Below are positions 55,480 through 63,680 of a DNA stretch of 64,000 bases, in pieces (positions within the stretch are counted from its first letter, which is position 1; every line of letters begins with the position of its first letter). The notes under the pieces are model-generated. The model was not told the origin of the DNA and searched no databases. It saw only the letters and a program-made list of their open reading frames with translations. The stretch is from Anaerocolumna sp. AGMB13020 (GTDB lineage: Bacteria; Bacillota; Clostridia; Lachnospirales; Lachnospiraceae). The position numbers and the translations under genes were made by a program. The stretch spans positions 62,001-126,000 of the forward strand of contig NZ_CP136910.1 of the NCBI RefSeq assembly GCF_033100115.1. Reading direction: 5' to 3'.

Positions 55480-56367
55480 ATGAAAACCAGATTAGCAGTT
55501 ATTATTCTGCATTACAAGAATTATACAGAAACCATAGACTGCATCCACAGTGCGCTTAAGCAAAATGGTTCCGGTTATGAAATTGTGGTAGTGGATAACG
55601 GTTCCGGGGATAATTCCCTTAAAAAGCTTAAGGAAGTATTTGCAGGGGCTGCACATATTACCTTTAAAAGGCTAAAACAAAACACAGGTTTTGCACGTGG
55701 AAACAATGCCGGTATCCGTTATGCAAGAACTTATCTGGGGGCTGAAAACTGTTTTGTGTGTAATAGCGATATTGTGTTTGAGGAGAATCTCTTTGAGGAA
55801 TTATTAGCTGCTGCAGTTAAGGGAGTCGGTGTCATATCACCGGCTGTTTATGATAGAGAGTATCATAAACAGCCAATCTCTGTTAATACCAGGAATCCTT
55901 ATATCTCAATGCTTTTCAGCTTTCTGTATCTTTATTACCAAAGTGTTATTGACAGGGTGAAAGAAAGATTATATAAATTATTACCCTTTCTGCCGGTTTT
56001 GCTTTCTGGCTTAAACGACTCCCCTAAACCTTCTGAGCCTTTGGCGGAAACTGAAACGAAAAAGAAGGCCTATTGTATACAGGGCTGTGCCTTTTTGCTG
56101 ACCAAGGAATTCTTCAGTCATTATGATAAACTATATCCAAACACCTTTCTTTACTGTGAAGAACTGAACTTGGCTGTCTACCTGAAAAAGGCAGGGATTA
56201 AAGGAATTATTGCGGATACCTCCCCGGTAATTCATAAGGGAGGCCAATCGACTTATAGTCAGAATAACAGGGAAAGAATTCTGATTCGAAGAAAATATGC
56301 GAAGAAGAGTCTTTTAAAATCGCTGCCCTTACTCCTTTTACCTTACACTGGAATAAGAAGAATATAG
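55480..56367 (+). CDS. Glycosyltransferase family 2 (rhamnosyltransferase-like)
   Basis: This 295-residue GT-A protein has LAVIILHYKNYTETIDCIHS, VVDNGSGDNSLKKL, QNTGFARGNNAGIRYAR and the acceptor-loop segment KKAYCIQGCAFLLTKEFF. This pattern is common in rhamnosyl- and other deoxyhexose transferases. The donor is not certain, though L-FucNAc is possible given the sugar genes nearby. Confidence 0.88.
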   Translation: MKTRLAVIILHYKNYTETIDCIHSALKQNGSGYEIVVVDNGSGDNSLKKLKEVFAGAAHITFKRLKQNTGFARGNNAGIRYARTYLGAENCFVCNSDIVFEENLFEELLAAAVKGVGVISPAVYDREYHKQPISVNTRNPYISMLFSFLYLYYQSVIDRVKERLYKLLPFLPVLLSGLNDSPKPSEPLAETETKKKAYCIQGCAFLLTKEFFSHYDKLYPNTFLYCEELNLAVYLKKAGIKGIIADTSPVIHKGGQSTYSQNNRERILIRRKYAKKSLLKSLPLLLLPYTGIRRI

Positions 56368-56387
56368 CCTATGGAGGATATCCGATT

Positions 56388-57521
56388 ATGAAACGGTTGA
56401 AATTAATGACAATTTTAGGAACCAGACCTGAAATTATTAGACTTTCACAAATCATAAAGAAAAGTGACAGCTATTTCGATCATATCCTGGTTCATACGGG
56501 ACAGAACTGGGACTATGCTCTGAATCAGATATTCTTTGAAGATCTAACTTTAAGGTCACCGGATGTATATCTGGATGCAGTGGGAGATAATCTTGGCAGC
56601 ACGATAGGAAATATTATCTCCAAAAGCTATGAGCTGATGCTGACAGAAAAACCGGAGGCCCTTTTGATTCTTGGGGATACAAACTCAGCTCTTTCAGCAA
56701 TTGCAGCAAAAAGATTAAAGATCCCAGTTTTTCATATGGAGGCCGGAAACCGATGCTATGATGAGAATCTGCCGGAAGAAATCAACCGGCGGATTGTAGA
56801 CCATATTGCGGATGTGAATCTTTGTTACAGCGAACAGTCAAGGAGATATCTTTATGGGGAAGGCATACCAAAGGACAGGTGTTTTGTAACCGGCTCCCCA
56901 ATGGCAGAAGTATTATCAGCAAACCGCTTAAAAATTGAGAATTCAAAGATATGTGAGAAGCTGGGGTTATCCGAACAGCAGTATATTGTCCTGTCAGCCC
57001 ACAGAGAAGAGAACATTGATAATGAGAAAAATTTCTTTGAACTTATGAAATCAGTTAACGTACTTGCTGAGACCTATAACATACCTGTAATCTATTCCAC
57101 TCATCCAAGGTCTGCAGGCTTTATCGAGAAGCGGCAGTTTCATTTTCATCCCAAGGTAAGATCTTTAAAACCCTTTTCCTTTTCAGACTATAATAATCTG
57201 CAATACCATTCCTTCTGTACGGTTTCCGACAGCGGCACTTTACCGGAGGAAGCGGCCTATTTCAAGTCATTTCCTGCCGTTTGTATCAGAACCTCGACAG
57301 AAAGGCCGGAAGCCTTGGAAAAGGGAGCCTTTATACTGGGTTCCATCTCTTCGGAAGAGGTATTACAGGCCGTAGATCTTGCGGTCACCATGACAGACAG
57401 AGGGGAAAAGATTAGTCCGGTACCTGATTATACGGATGAAAATGTGAGCACGAAGGTGATAAAGATTATACAGAGTTATACCGGGATTATTAACCGTATG
57501 GTCTGGAGGAAGGATTCATAA
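56388..57521 (+). CDS. capG: UDP-sugar 2-epimerase CapG-type (UDP-L-FucNAc formation)
   Basis: The 377-residue enzyme belongs to the non-hydrolysing UDP-GlcNAc 2-epimerase fold: MTILGTRPEIIRLSQIIK, HTGQNWDY, GDTNSALSAIAAKRLKIPVF, HMEAGNRCYDENLPEEINRR and SDSGTLPEEAA. The NRCYDENLPEEINRRIVDH form is that of CapG/WbjD, which converts the CapF product to UDP-N-acetyl-L-fucosamine. With CapE and CapF present the pathway is complete. It is the last gene of the locus. Confidence 0.9.
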   Translation: MKRLKLMTILGTRPEIIRLSQIIKKSDSYFDHILVHTGQNWDYALNQIFFEDLTLRSPDVYLDAVGDNLGSTIGNIISKSYELMLTEKPEALLILGDTNSALSAIAAKRLKIPVFHMEAGNRCYDENLPEEINRRIVDHIADVNLCYSEQSRRYLYGEGIPKDRCFVTGSPMAEVLSANRLKIENSKICEKLGLSEQQYIVLSAHREENIDNEKNFFELMKSVNVLAETYNIPVIYSTHPRSAGFIEKRQFHFHPKVRSLKPFSFSDYNNLQYHSFCTVSDSGTLPEEAAYFKSFPAVCIRTSTERPEALEKGAFILGSISSEEVLQAVDLAVTMTDRGEKISPVPDYTDENVSTKVIKIIQSYTGIINRMVWRKDS

Positions 57522-57543
57522 GACAAAAAGAGTATTATTTCTG

Positions 57544-57572
57544 TTGTAACTTGTAATACCCACTCATATAAT
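57544..57572 (+). promoter_or_regulatory. Promoter of the MscS-like gene
   Basis: TTGTAA (57544-57549), a 17-bp spacer and a perfect TATAAT (57567-57572) lie 31 bp before the ATG at 57604. Confidence 0.7.
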
Positions 57573-57603
57573 TTATAATAAAAAGCAAGAATAAGATAAG
57601 AAA

Positions 57604-58875
57604 ATGAATCAGATAGGAATGAGTGGTTTACAAATGTCAGAATATATCAATGAACTTTTAGAATCGTATGGGATTAATTCCAGATTATCCTTATACCTGA
57701 CAACAGGAATAATGATAGTACTTATTATAGTAATCAGTACCCTGCTGTATGTTGCAGCAAAGAAAATATTATTAAAGGTGCAGTCAGGTCTGGCCGCCAG
57801 AAGCAAATCAAAATGGAGTGACATTTTAATCAATAACAAGGTGCTGGAACGGCTTATACGTATTGTTCCTGCAATTACCGTGCATGCTTTTGCGCCTACC
57901 TTTCCGGCTTATCAGATAATTATACAGCGGCTGGTATTCTGTTATATTGTTTTTGTGATTCTGCTAACCCTTGACAAATTCCTTGATACAGCAGATGATT
58001 TGTATCAGACCTTTGAAGTATCAAAGGTCAGGCCCATTAAAGGATATCTTCAGGTAGTTAAAATTATAGCTTATGTTATAGGCACTATAATCGTAATAGG
58101 AGTATTGCTAAACCGTTCTCCCTGGATATTATTAGGCAGTATCGGTGCTGCATCCGCGGTACTTTTATTGGTATTCCAGAATTCTATTTTGGGTTTTGTA
58201 GCAGGCATACAGTTAACCTCTAATAATATGCTCCAGATAGGAGACTGGATAGAAATGCCGAAATATGGTGCAGACGGAGAAGTAACAGAACTTTCTCTCC
58301 ATACCGTCAAAATCAGAAATTGGGATAATACCATTACTACGATTCCTACCTATGCAATGGTAACAGAATCTTTTAAGAACTGGAAAGGCATGCAGGAGGC
58401 AGGCGGAAGAAGAATCAAGCGATCCATATGCATAGATATGACAAGCATTCGGTTCTGTGACGAGGAGATGCTTCAAAAATACAGCCGTATTCAATATATA
58501 AGCGAATATCTTGAAAAGAAACACAATGAAATACAAGAGTATAACAAGCAAAACGGAATTGATCCTGTTAATATGGTAAATGGCAGACATCTAACCAATA
58601 TCGGTACCTTCCGTGCATATATTGACAGTTATCTGAAACATCATCCCAAGGTACATAAGGGAATGACCTGTATGGCCCGGCAGCTGGAACCCACAGACAA
58701 TGGACTGCCCATTGAGATCTATGTATTTATTAATGATACAGCCTGGGCAAATTATGAGACTGCTCAGGCAGATATATTCGATCATATCATGGCGGTTATA
58801 CCGGAATTCGATTTAAGAATATTTCAGAATCCAACCGGCTATGATTTTAGGAAAAATCTAAATCAGCTGTATTGA
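57604..58875 (+). CDS. Mechanosensitive ion channel, MscS family
   Basis: This 423-residue membrane protein has four N-terminal helices and the MscS core: a pore-lining helix region (GSIGAASAVLLLVFQNSILG), then GDWIEMPKYGADGEV and a beta domain (ITTIPTYAMVTESFKNW). It resembles the YbdG-like branch, with its longer C-terminal domain. It releases solutes on hypo-osmotic shock. The start at 57604 has a weak ribosome binding site; ATGs at 57619 and 57634 are alternatives. Confidence 0.9.
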   Translation: MNQIGMSGLQMSEYINELLESYGINSRLSLYLTTGIMIVLIIVISTLLYVAAKKILLKVQSGLAARSKSKWSDILINNKVLERLIRIVPAITVHAFAPTFPAYQIIIQRLVFCYIVFVILLTLDKFLDTADDLYQTFEVSKVRPIKGYLQVVKIIAYVIGTIIVIGVLLNRSPWILLGSIGAASAVLLLVFQNSILGFVAGIQLTSNNMLQIGDWIEMPKYGADGEVTELSLHTVKIRNWDNTITTIPTYAMVTESFKNWKGMQEAGGRRIKRSICIDMTSIRFCDEEMLQKYSRIQYISEYLEKKHNEIQEYNKQNGIDPVNMVNGRHLTNIGTFRAYIDSYLKHHPKVHKGMTCMARQLEPTDNGLPIEIYVFINDTAWANYETAQADIFDHIMAVIPEFDLRIFQNPTGYDFRKNLNQLY

Positions 58876-58884
58876 TAGGAACAA

Positions 58885-58929
58885 AAAAGGTAGTTATCCA
58901 ATGACTTATGTTAAAGGTAACTATCTTTT
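58885..58929. terminator. Terminator between convergent mscS-like and tetR genes
   Basis: AAAAGGTAGTTA (58885-58896) pairs with TAACTATCTTTT (58918-58929), allowing one G-T pair, with T runs on both strands. The loop is long (21 bases). Confidence 0.75.
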
Positions 58930-58930
58930 G

Positions 58931-59503
58931 CTATCTTAGCTCCGGTGAAACATCAAAGACACATTCCAGTCCATGGCGAATTTCCTCTAACCACATAAAT
59001 TCACCCTTTTTGATACACCAGGTAACCTCTTGTCCCAGAAACATATAGGAGGCTGCCTGGAATAAGGTCAGGGCATCATTTTTATTTCTGAACTGTCCGG
59101 CTTCCTGCCCCTTTTGAATGATCATAACTACAACCCTGGTCAATTCCTTTTGAAAATCATAACTTCCATAGTCCACTTTCAAATTACATGTAAGCATTTG
59201 ACTCATGAAGTCTGTACCGAACTTACTGGCTTCTCTGATCAGACTCTCAAAGCAAATCAGCAGCTGATCCCAGTAATTATCTTTGGACAAAATAGAAATG
59301 AGAAGATTTGTGATGTTCTTGGTGACTGCGTCATAAAAATTGAGTATGGCATCCTCTTTGGACTTCAGATGATAATAAAAGGCAGTTTTGGAGATATCAC
59401 AGGCATTACAGATATCAAGTACGGTTACATTTTTATAACCATTGTTAAGAAAGAGTTGGTTCGCCTTTTCTATGATAATATCCCTGGTTACTTTATCAGA
59501 CAT
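58931..59503 (-). CDS. TetR/AcrR-family regulator, candidate hut regulator
   Basis: This 190-residue regulator has a clear TetR helix-turn-helix (MSDKVTRDIIIEKANQLFLN, then VLDICNACDISKTAFYYHLK) and a variable ligand-binding C-terminal domain. It lies divergent from and 550 bp upstream of hutH. The same 27-bp near-palindrome stands in front of both genes, so I infer that it represses itself and the hut operon, perhaps released by histidine or urocanate. The ligand is not known. Confidence 0.9.
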   Translation of the reverse strand: MSDKVTRDIIIEKANQLFLNNGYKNVTVLDICNACDISKTAFYYHLKSKEDAILNFYDAVTKNITNLLISILSKDNYWDQLLICFESLIREASKFGTDFMSQMLTCNLKVDYGSYDFQKELTRVVVMIIQKGQEAGQFRNKNDALTLFQAASYMFLGQEVTWCIKKGEFMWLEEIRHGLECVFDVSPELR

Positions 59504-59525
59504 ATTTCCTCCACAAGTATATATA

Positions 59526-59552
59526 CATTAATAATATAAAGTATTAATAATG
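59526..59552. promoter_or_regulatory. Candidate TetR operator at its own gene
   Basis: A 27-bp element with arms ATTAATA and TATTAAT separated by 8 bp. It lies just downstream of a reverse-strand extended -10 (TGGTATGAT, 59578-59570) and 23 bp before the tetR start. The hutH copy at 59994-60020 is identical at 24 of 27 positions. Confidence 0.7.
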
Positions 59553-59569
59553 TAATTTATGTTTCCTAT

Positions 59570-59578
59570 ATCATACCA
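59570..59578 (-). promoter_or_regulatory. Extended -10 element of tetR
   Basis: On the reverse strand TG-G-TATGAT matches an extended -10; no good -35 is needed or seen. The operator at 59526-59552 would overlap the early transcribed region. Confidence 0.5.
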
Positions 59579-59725
59579 TAAATCTTTCTAAAGTTCTATA
59601 TTGACAAAAACATGACAATAAAAATTAACGAGATAAGAATCCCTCTATCCGGGTAATTTGTATGTCCTGCTACCGCTTGTGAGAGATAGGAATAAGCAGC
59701 AGCTATGCAATAATAAAATTACTAA

Positions 59726-59800
59726 TTGACATAATAAGGCATATGCTTTATGATGTAATTGTTGCAAAAAGGCAATGGTAGAATTCCATTGCCTTTTTGC
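59726..59800 (+). ncRNA. Consensus promoter running straight into a terminator (short transcript or attenuator)
   Basis: TTGACA (59726-59731), exactly 17 bp, then TATGAT (59749-59754) form a strong promoter. Expected initiation is near 59761. From 59764 a perfect 15-bp stem (59764-59778 with 59786-59800) starts, whose GGCAATGG/CCATTGCC part is followed by five T at 59794-59798. A transcript would end after about 35-40 bases unless read-through occurs. There is no gene between promoter and hairpin. Confidence 0.65.
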
Positions 59801-59902
59801 ATAGAGACACTGGTTTTTGCATTTGATTTTAGAAATAGATAGATTCTAAGTACTATAGTAAATGCTGTGTATACCAATCTTTCAATTGAAAATGGAGAGT
59901 AT

Positions 59903-59977
59903 ATGTCTGATAAATTAAAGAGAGACAATTACATAGAAATAATTAAGAGGCACCTCATACTGAGGTGCCTCTTTTGA
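59903..59977 (+). pseudogene. 24-codon frame resembling the start of tetR
   Basis: A GGAGAG ribosome binding site is followed by ATG and a frame starting MSDKLKRDNYIEIIKRHL. The TetR at 58931 starts MSDKVTRDIIIE: 8 of the first 12 residues and 28 of the first 36 bases agree. The frame ends within the terminator at 59945-59975. It may be the remnant of a second tetR copy or a short leader peptide. It is far too short to be a working regulator. Confidence 0.45.
59945..59975 (+). terminator. Strong terminator upstream of hutH
   Basis: AAGAGGCACCTCA (59945-59957) pairs perfectly with TGAGGTGCCTCTT (59961-59973), loop TAC, then T to 59975. It blocks read-through into hut from upstream and overlaps the end of the short tetR-like frame. 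Confidence 0.9.
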
Positions 59978-60020
59978 CTTTATTGTGATAAAGCATTAGT
60001 AATATAAATTATTAATAATT
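59974..60020 (+). promoter_or_regulatory. hutH promoter region with TetR-operator copy
   Basis: TTGACT (59974-59979) is a good -35; at 17 bp lies TAGTAA (59997-60002), a weak -10. The 27-bp element at 59994-60020 covers this -10 and differs from the tetR copy at only three positions. Binding there would block hut transcription. The hutH ATG is 34 bp past the element. Confidence 0.65.
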
Positions 60021-60053
60021 GCAACGCGTATTATATATTATCTGGAGGTTCAT

Positions 60054-61583
60054 ATGGAAGCTGTATTGATTAATGGAAGTAGTTTAACTCTTGAGGAAGT
60101 AGAGAAGGTATGCAGGCATAATGCACCGGTAAAGCTTGCGCCGGAACAGGAGAAGAAGGTTATAGAATCACGGAGCGTCGTTGATAAACTGGTGGAAGAG
60201 GGACAGGTGGTATATGGTGTAACTACAGGATTTGGAATGTTCTGTAATCAGGTGATATCAAAAAGTGAATCCAAAAAGTTACAGCGTAATCTGATTATTT
60301 CACACGCAGTTGGTGCCGGTAATAATCTGAACCAGGATGTGGTAAGAGGAATAATGCTGCTGCGTGTTAACAATCTGGTAAAAGGGTATTCAGGCGCAAG
60401 GCTGGAAACCATTAACACTCTTATTCAAATGCTGAATACAGGAGTAACACCCCTTATTCCTGAAAAAGGGTCTCTTGGTGCAAGCGGTGATCTGGTACCT
60501 CTGGCACATATGGTGCTGCCTATGATTGGAATGGGTAAAGCGGAATACAAGGGGAAAATATATCATGGTGCTCAGGCGATGGAGCTTGCGAACATCCCCA
60601 TCCTTGAGCTGACAGAGAAAGAAGGGCTTGCACTTATTAACGGAACACAGGTCATGACAGCAATTGGAGCACTTACCGTGTTTGATGCCATGAATCTGCT
60701 TAAGATATCTGATGTTGCTGCTGCTCTAAGCTATGAAGCTCAGAATGGTATTATCAATGCCTTGGATCCCAGACTTCACGAGGTCAGACCACATAAAGGA
60801 CAAATTGATACGGCAGCTTTACTTTGTACTCTTTTAAAAAACAGTAAGAATATAACAAAACAGGGTGAAATCAGAGTACAGGATGCCTACTCCCTTCGCT
60901 GTATTCCGCAGGTTCATGGAGCCAGCAAAGACGCTCTTCATTATGTCAAAGAAAAAATAGAAATAGAAATGAATTCTGTAACGGATAATCCCATAATTTT
61001 TACGGATACGGAAGAAGGCATCTCCGGCGGTAATTTCCATGGTCAGCCAATGGCTATTAGCTTTGATTTCCTGGGAATTGCAATTGCTGAACTTGCTAAT
61101 ATCTCAGAACGGCGAATTGAGAGAATGGTGAATTCCTCTCTAAGTGGGCTGCCTTCCTTTCTCATAGAAAAGGGCGGTGTAAACTCGGGCTTTATGATTG
61201 TACAATATACTGCAGCTGCACTGGTGTCAGAAAATAAAGTATTAGCTCATCCAGCAAGCGTAGACAGCATACCCTCCTCTGCTAATCAGGAGGATCATGT
61301 CAGTATGGGAACCATTGCAGCCAGAAAAGCAATGAGTATCATGGAAAATGTACGAAGAGTGCTTGCGATTGAATTAATGTGTGCCTGCCAGGCAATTGAC
61401 CTTCGCGGAGACAAAGGCCTGGGTATAGGAACAGGTGCAGCATATGCCCTGATTCGTGAAAAAGTAGAGAAACTGGATGAGGACAGACCACTCTATGAAG
61501 ATATTAATAACTGTGAGAATTTAATTATAGACGGCTCCCTGGTATCCGCTGTTGAAGATAAGGTCGGAGTTCTTGCCGTTTAG
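60054..61583 (+). CDS. hutH: Histidine ammonia-lyase
   Basis: HutH removes ammonia from histidine to give urocanate. The 509-residue product has the MIO prosthetic-group triad Ala-Ser-Gly at 143-145 (KGSLGASGDLVPLAHM), YGVTTGFGMF, VHGASKDALHYVK and FHGQPMAISFDFLG. The ATG follows TCTGGAGGTT. It is the first gene of a hut operon with hutU and hutI behind it. Confidence 0.96.
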   Translation: MEAVLINGSSLTLEEVEKVCRHNAPVKLAPEQEKKVIESRSVVDKLVEEGQVVYGVTTGFGMFCNQVISKSESKKLQRNLIISHAVGAGNNLNQDVVRGIMLLRVNNLVKGYSGARLETINTLIQMLNTGVTPLIPEKGSLGASGDLVPLAHMVLPMIGMGKAEYKGKIYHGAQAMELANIPILELTEKEGLALINGTQVMTAIGALTVFDAMNLLKISDVAAALSYEAQNGIINALDPRLHEVRPHKGQIDTAALLCTLLKNSKNITKQGEIRVQDAYSLRCIPQVHGASKDALHYVKEKIEIEMNSVTDNPIIFTDTEEGISGGNFHGQPMAISFDFLGIAIAELANISERRIERMVNSSLSGLPSFLIEKGGVNSGFMIVQYTAAALVSENKVLAHPASVDSIPSSANQEDHVSMGTIAARKAMSIMENVRRVLAIELMCACQAIDLRGDKGLGIGTGAAYALIREKVEKLDEDRPLYEDINNCENLIIDGSLVSAVEDKVGVLAV

Positions 61584-61634
61584 TTCTTTTCTGGCATATA
61601 GAAACCAAACAGCGCTGCTGTGGAATGGAGGATT

Positions 61635-63662
61635 ATGGAGAATAAAAAAGTAATGGATGCCATGAGAATAAAACTGGAAGCTGTATTACCTGAATATCCG
61701 GTTTTTAAAGAAGGGGTAAGACGTGCTCCCAAAAGAGAACTGACACTTAATGAAAGGGAAATTAAGCTAGCCATAAAAAATGCATTACGTTATGTACCAA
61801 ATTCACTCCATGAGGCGCTGGCTCCTGAATTCTTAGAAGAGCTGAGAACGAGAGGCAGAATCTACGGTTACCGTTTTATGCCAAAGGAACGAATCTATGG
61901 TAAGCCTATGGATGAATATAAGGGGAGCTGCCTGGAAGGGAAGGCCTTTCAGGTGATGATTGACAATAATCTGAATCATGAGGTTGCACTTTATCCATAT
62001 GAATTGGTTACCTATGGTGAGACGGGGCAGGTATGTCAGAATTGGATGCAATACCAGCTGATCAAAAAGTATCTGGAGGAGCTGACGGAGGAACAGACTC
62101 TGGTTGTTATGTCCGGTCATCCAATGGGAGTATTTCATTCTGCTAAAACCAGCCCAAGAGTAATCATAACCAACGGACTAATGGTCGGTATGCATGACAA
62201 TCCTGCTGACTGGGGAAAAGCAGCCGCTATGGGAGTGAGCAACTACGGGCAGATGACAGCAGGTGGCTGGATGTACATAGGGCCTCAGGGAATTGTCCAC
62301 GGTACCTATAATACCCTGTTAAATGCCGGACGAAAGGTTCTTGGAATCTCTGGTGAAGAAGATTTAAAAGGCCATCTGTTTATCACCTCCGGCCTTGGTG
62401 GTATGAGCGGCGCACAACCCAAGGCCATTGAAATAGCCGGCGGTGTAGGTATTATCGCAGAAGTGGATGAAACCAGGATAAATACACGCCTTGAACAGGG
62501 TTGGATATCCAGGGTAACTGGAAACCTGGAAGAAGCCTTTTCACTGGCAAAGGATTATCTTGAACGTAAACAAAGCATCTCCATAGCCTATCATGGTAAT
62601 ATTATCGATTTACTGGAATATGCCGTTAAAAAAGATATCCATATAGAATTACTTTCCGATCAGACGTCCTGTCATGTGCCATATGACGGTGGTTATTGCC
62701 CTCAGGGACTGACCTTTGAACAGCGGACAGAACTCTTACAGACAAACAAAGAACATTTCAAAGTACTGGTCGACCAGTCCCTGCAAAAGCACTTTCGTCT
62801 CATAAAAACCTTAACGGATAGAGGAACTTATTTCTTTGATTATGGAAATGCTTTTATGAAAGCCGTATTTGATGCCGGGGTAACAGAAATTACTAAAAAC
62901 GGAAAGGATACCAGTGAAGGGTTTATCTTCCCCTCTTATGTTGAGGATATCATGGGTCCTATGTTATTTGATTACGGTTATGGCCCTTTCCGCTGGTGCT
63001 GCTTAAGCGGTAATCCAGAGGATTTGATCAGGACTGATGCAGCAGCAATGGAAATGATTGATCCTAATCGACGGGGCCAGGACAGGGATAATTATATCTG
63101 GATTCGAGATGCCAGAAAGAATAATCTGGTAGTCGGTACCCAATGCAGAATTCTGTATCAGGATGCTTTTGGCAGACGTGATATTGCTCTTAAATTCAAT
63201 CAGATGGTAAGAGAGAACATAATTGGACCGGTTATGCTTGGAAGGGACCATCATGATACTGGCGGAACCGACTCACCTTACCGGGAGACCTCCAGTGTTT
63301 ATGATGGAAGTAATATTACTGCTGATATGGCAATACAATGTTATGCCGGGAACGCAGCCAGAGGAATGAGCCTTGTTGCCCTTCATAACGGAGGTGGTGT
63401 AGGTATCGGGAAATCCATAAACGGAGGTTTTGGATTGCTGTTAGACGGCAGTGAAAGAGTGGATGAGATCATACGGGCGGCTATTCCCTGGGATACCATG
63501 ATAGGAGTAGCCAGAAGGAGCTGGGGAAGATGTGAGAATTCCATGGAAACCGTAGCAGAATACAATGAAGTCATGCAGGGAAAGGATCATATAACGCTTC
63601 CTTACCTTGCAGATGATAAACTAATTGATAAACTGCTTGCCGACAGCAGGAGCTTAAATTAA
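61635..63662 (+). CDS. hutU: Urocanate hydratase, long form
   Basis: HutU converts urocanate to imidazolone propionate with tightly bound NAD. The 675-residue protein shows GLGGMSGAQPKA in the NAD-binding region, DQTSCHVPYDGGYCPQGLTF and LVALHNGGGVGIGKSINGGF. It is longer than the about 550-residue Pseudomonas enzyme. The ATG at 61635, after GGAGGATT, is preferred over a GTG at 61620. Confidence 0.95.
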   Translation: MENKKVMDAMRIKLEAVLPEYPVFKEGVRRAPKRELTLNEREIKLAIKNALRYVPNSLHEALAPEFLEELRTRGRIYGYRFMPKERIYGKPMDEYKGSCLEGKAFQVMIDNNLNHEVALYPYELVTYGETGQVCQNWMQYQLIKKYLEELTEEQTLVVMSGHPMGVFHSAKTSPRVIITNGLMVGMHDNPADWGKAAAMGVSNYGQMTAGGWMYIGPQGIVHGTYNTLLNAGRKVLGISGEEDLKGHLFITSGLGGMSGAQPKAIEIAGGVGIIAEVDETRINTRLEQGWISRVTGNLEEAFSLAKDYLERKQSISIAYHGNIIDLLEYAVKKDIHIELLSDQTSCHVPYDGGYCPQGLTFEQRTELLQTNKEHFKVLVDQSLQKHFRLIKTLTDRGTYFFDYGNAFMKAVFDAGVTEITKNGKDTSEGFIFPSYVEDIMGPMLFDYGYGPFRWCCLSGNPEDLIRTDAAAMEMIDPNRRGQDRDNYIWIRDARKNNLVVGTQCRILYQDAFGRRDIALKFNQMVRENIIGPVMLGRDHHDTGGTDSPYRETSSVYDGSNITADMAIQCYAGNAARGMSLVALHNGGGVGIGKSINGGFGLLLDGSERVDEIIRAAIPWDTMIGVARRSWGRCENSMETVAEYNEVMQGKDHITLPYLADDKLIDKLLADSRSLN

Positions 63663-63680
63663 GAAGTGTGAGAGGTAATC

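Noticed and set aside
59114..59539. 141-codon forward frame opposite tetR
   Set aside because: It is the antisense shadow of tetR, with no ribosome binding site and no domain.
59591..59596. Forward TTGACA as a -35 element
   Set aside because: No acceptable -10 lies 15-19 bp downstream.
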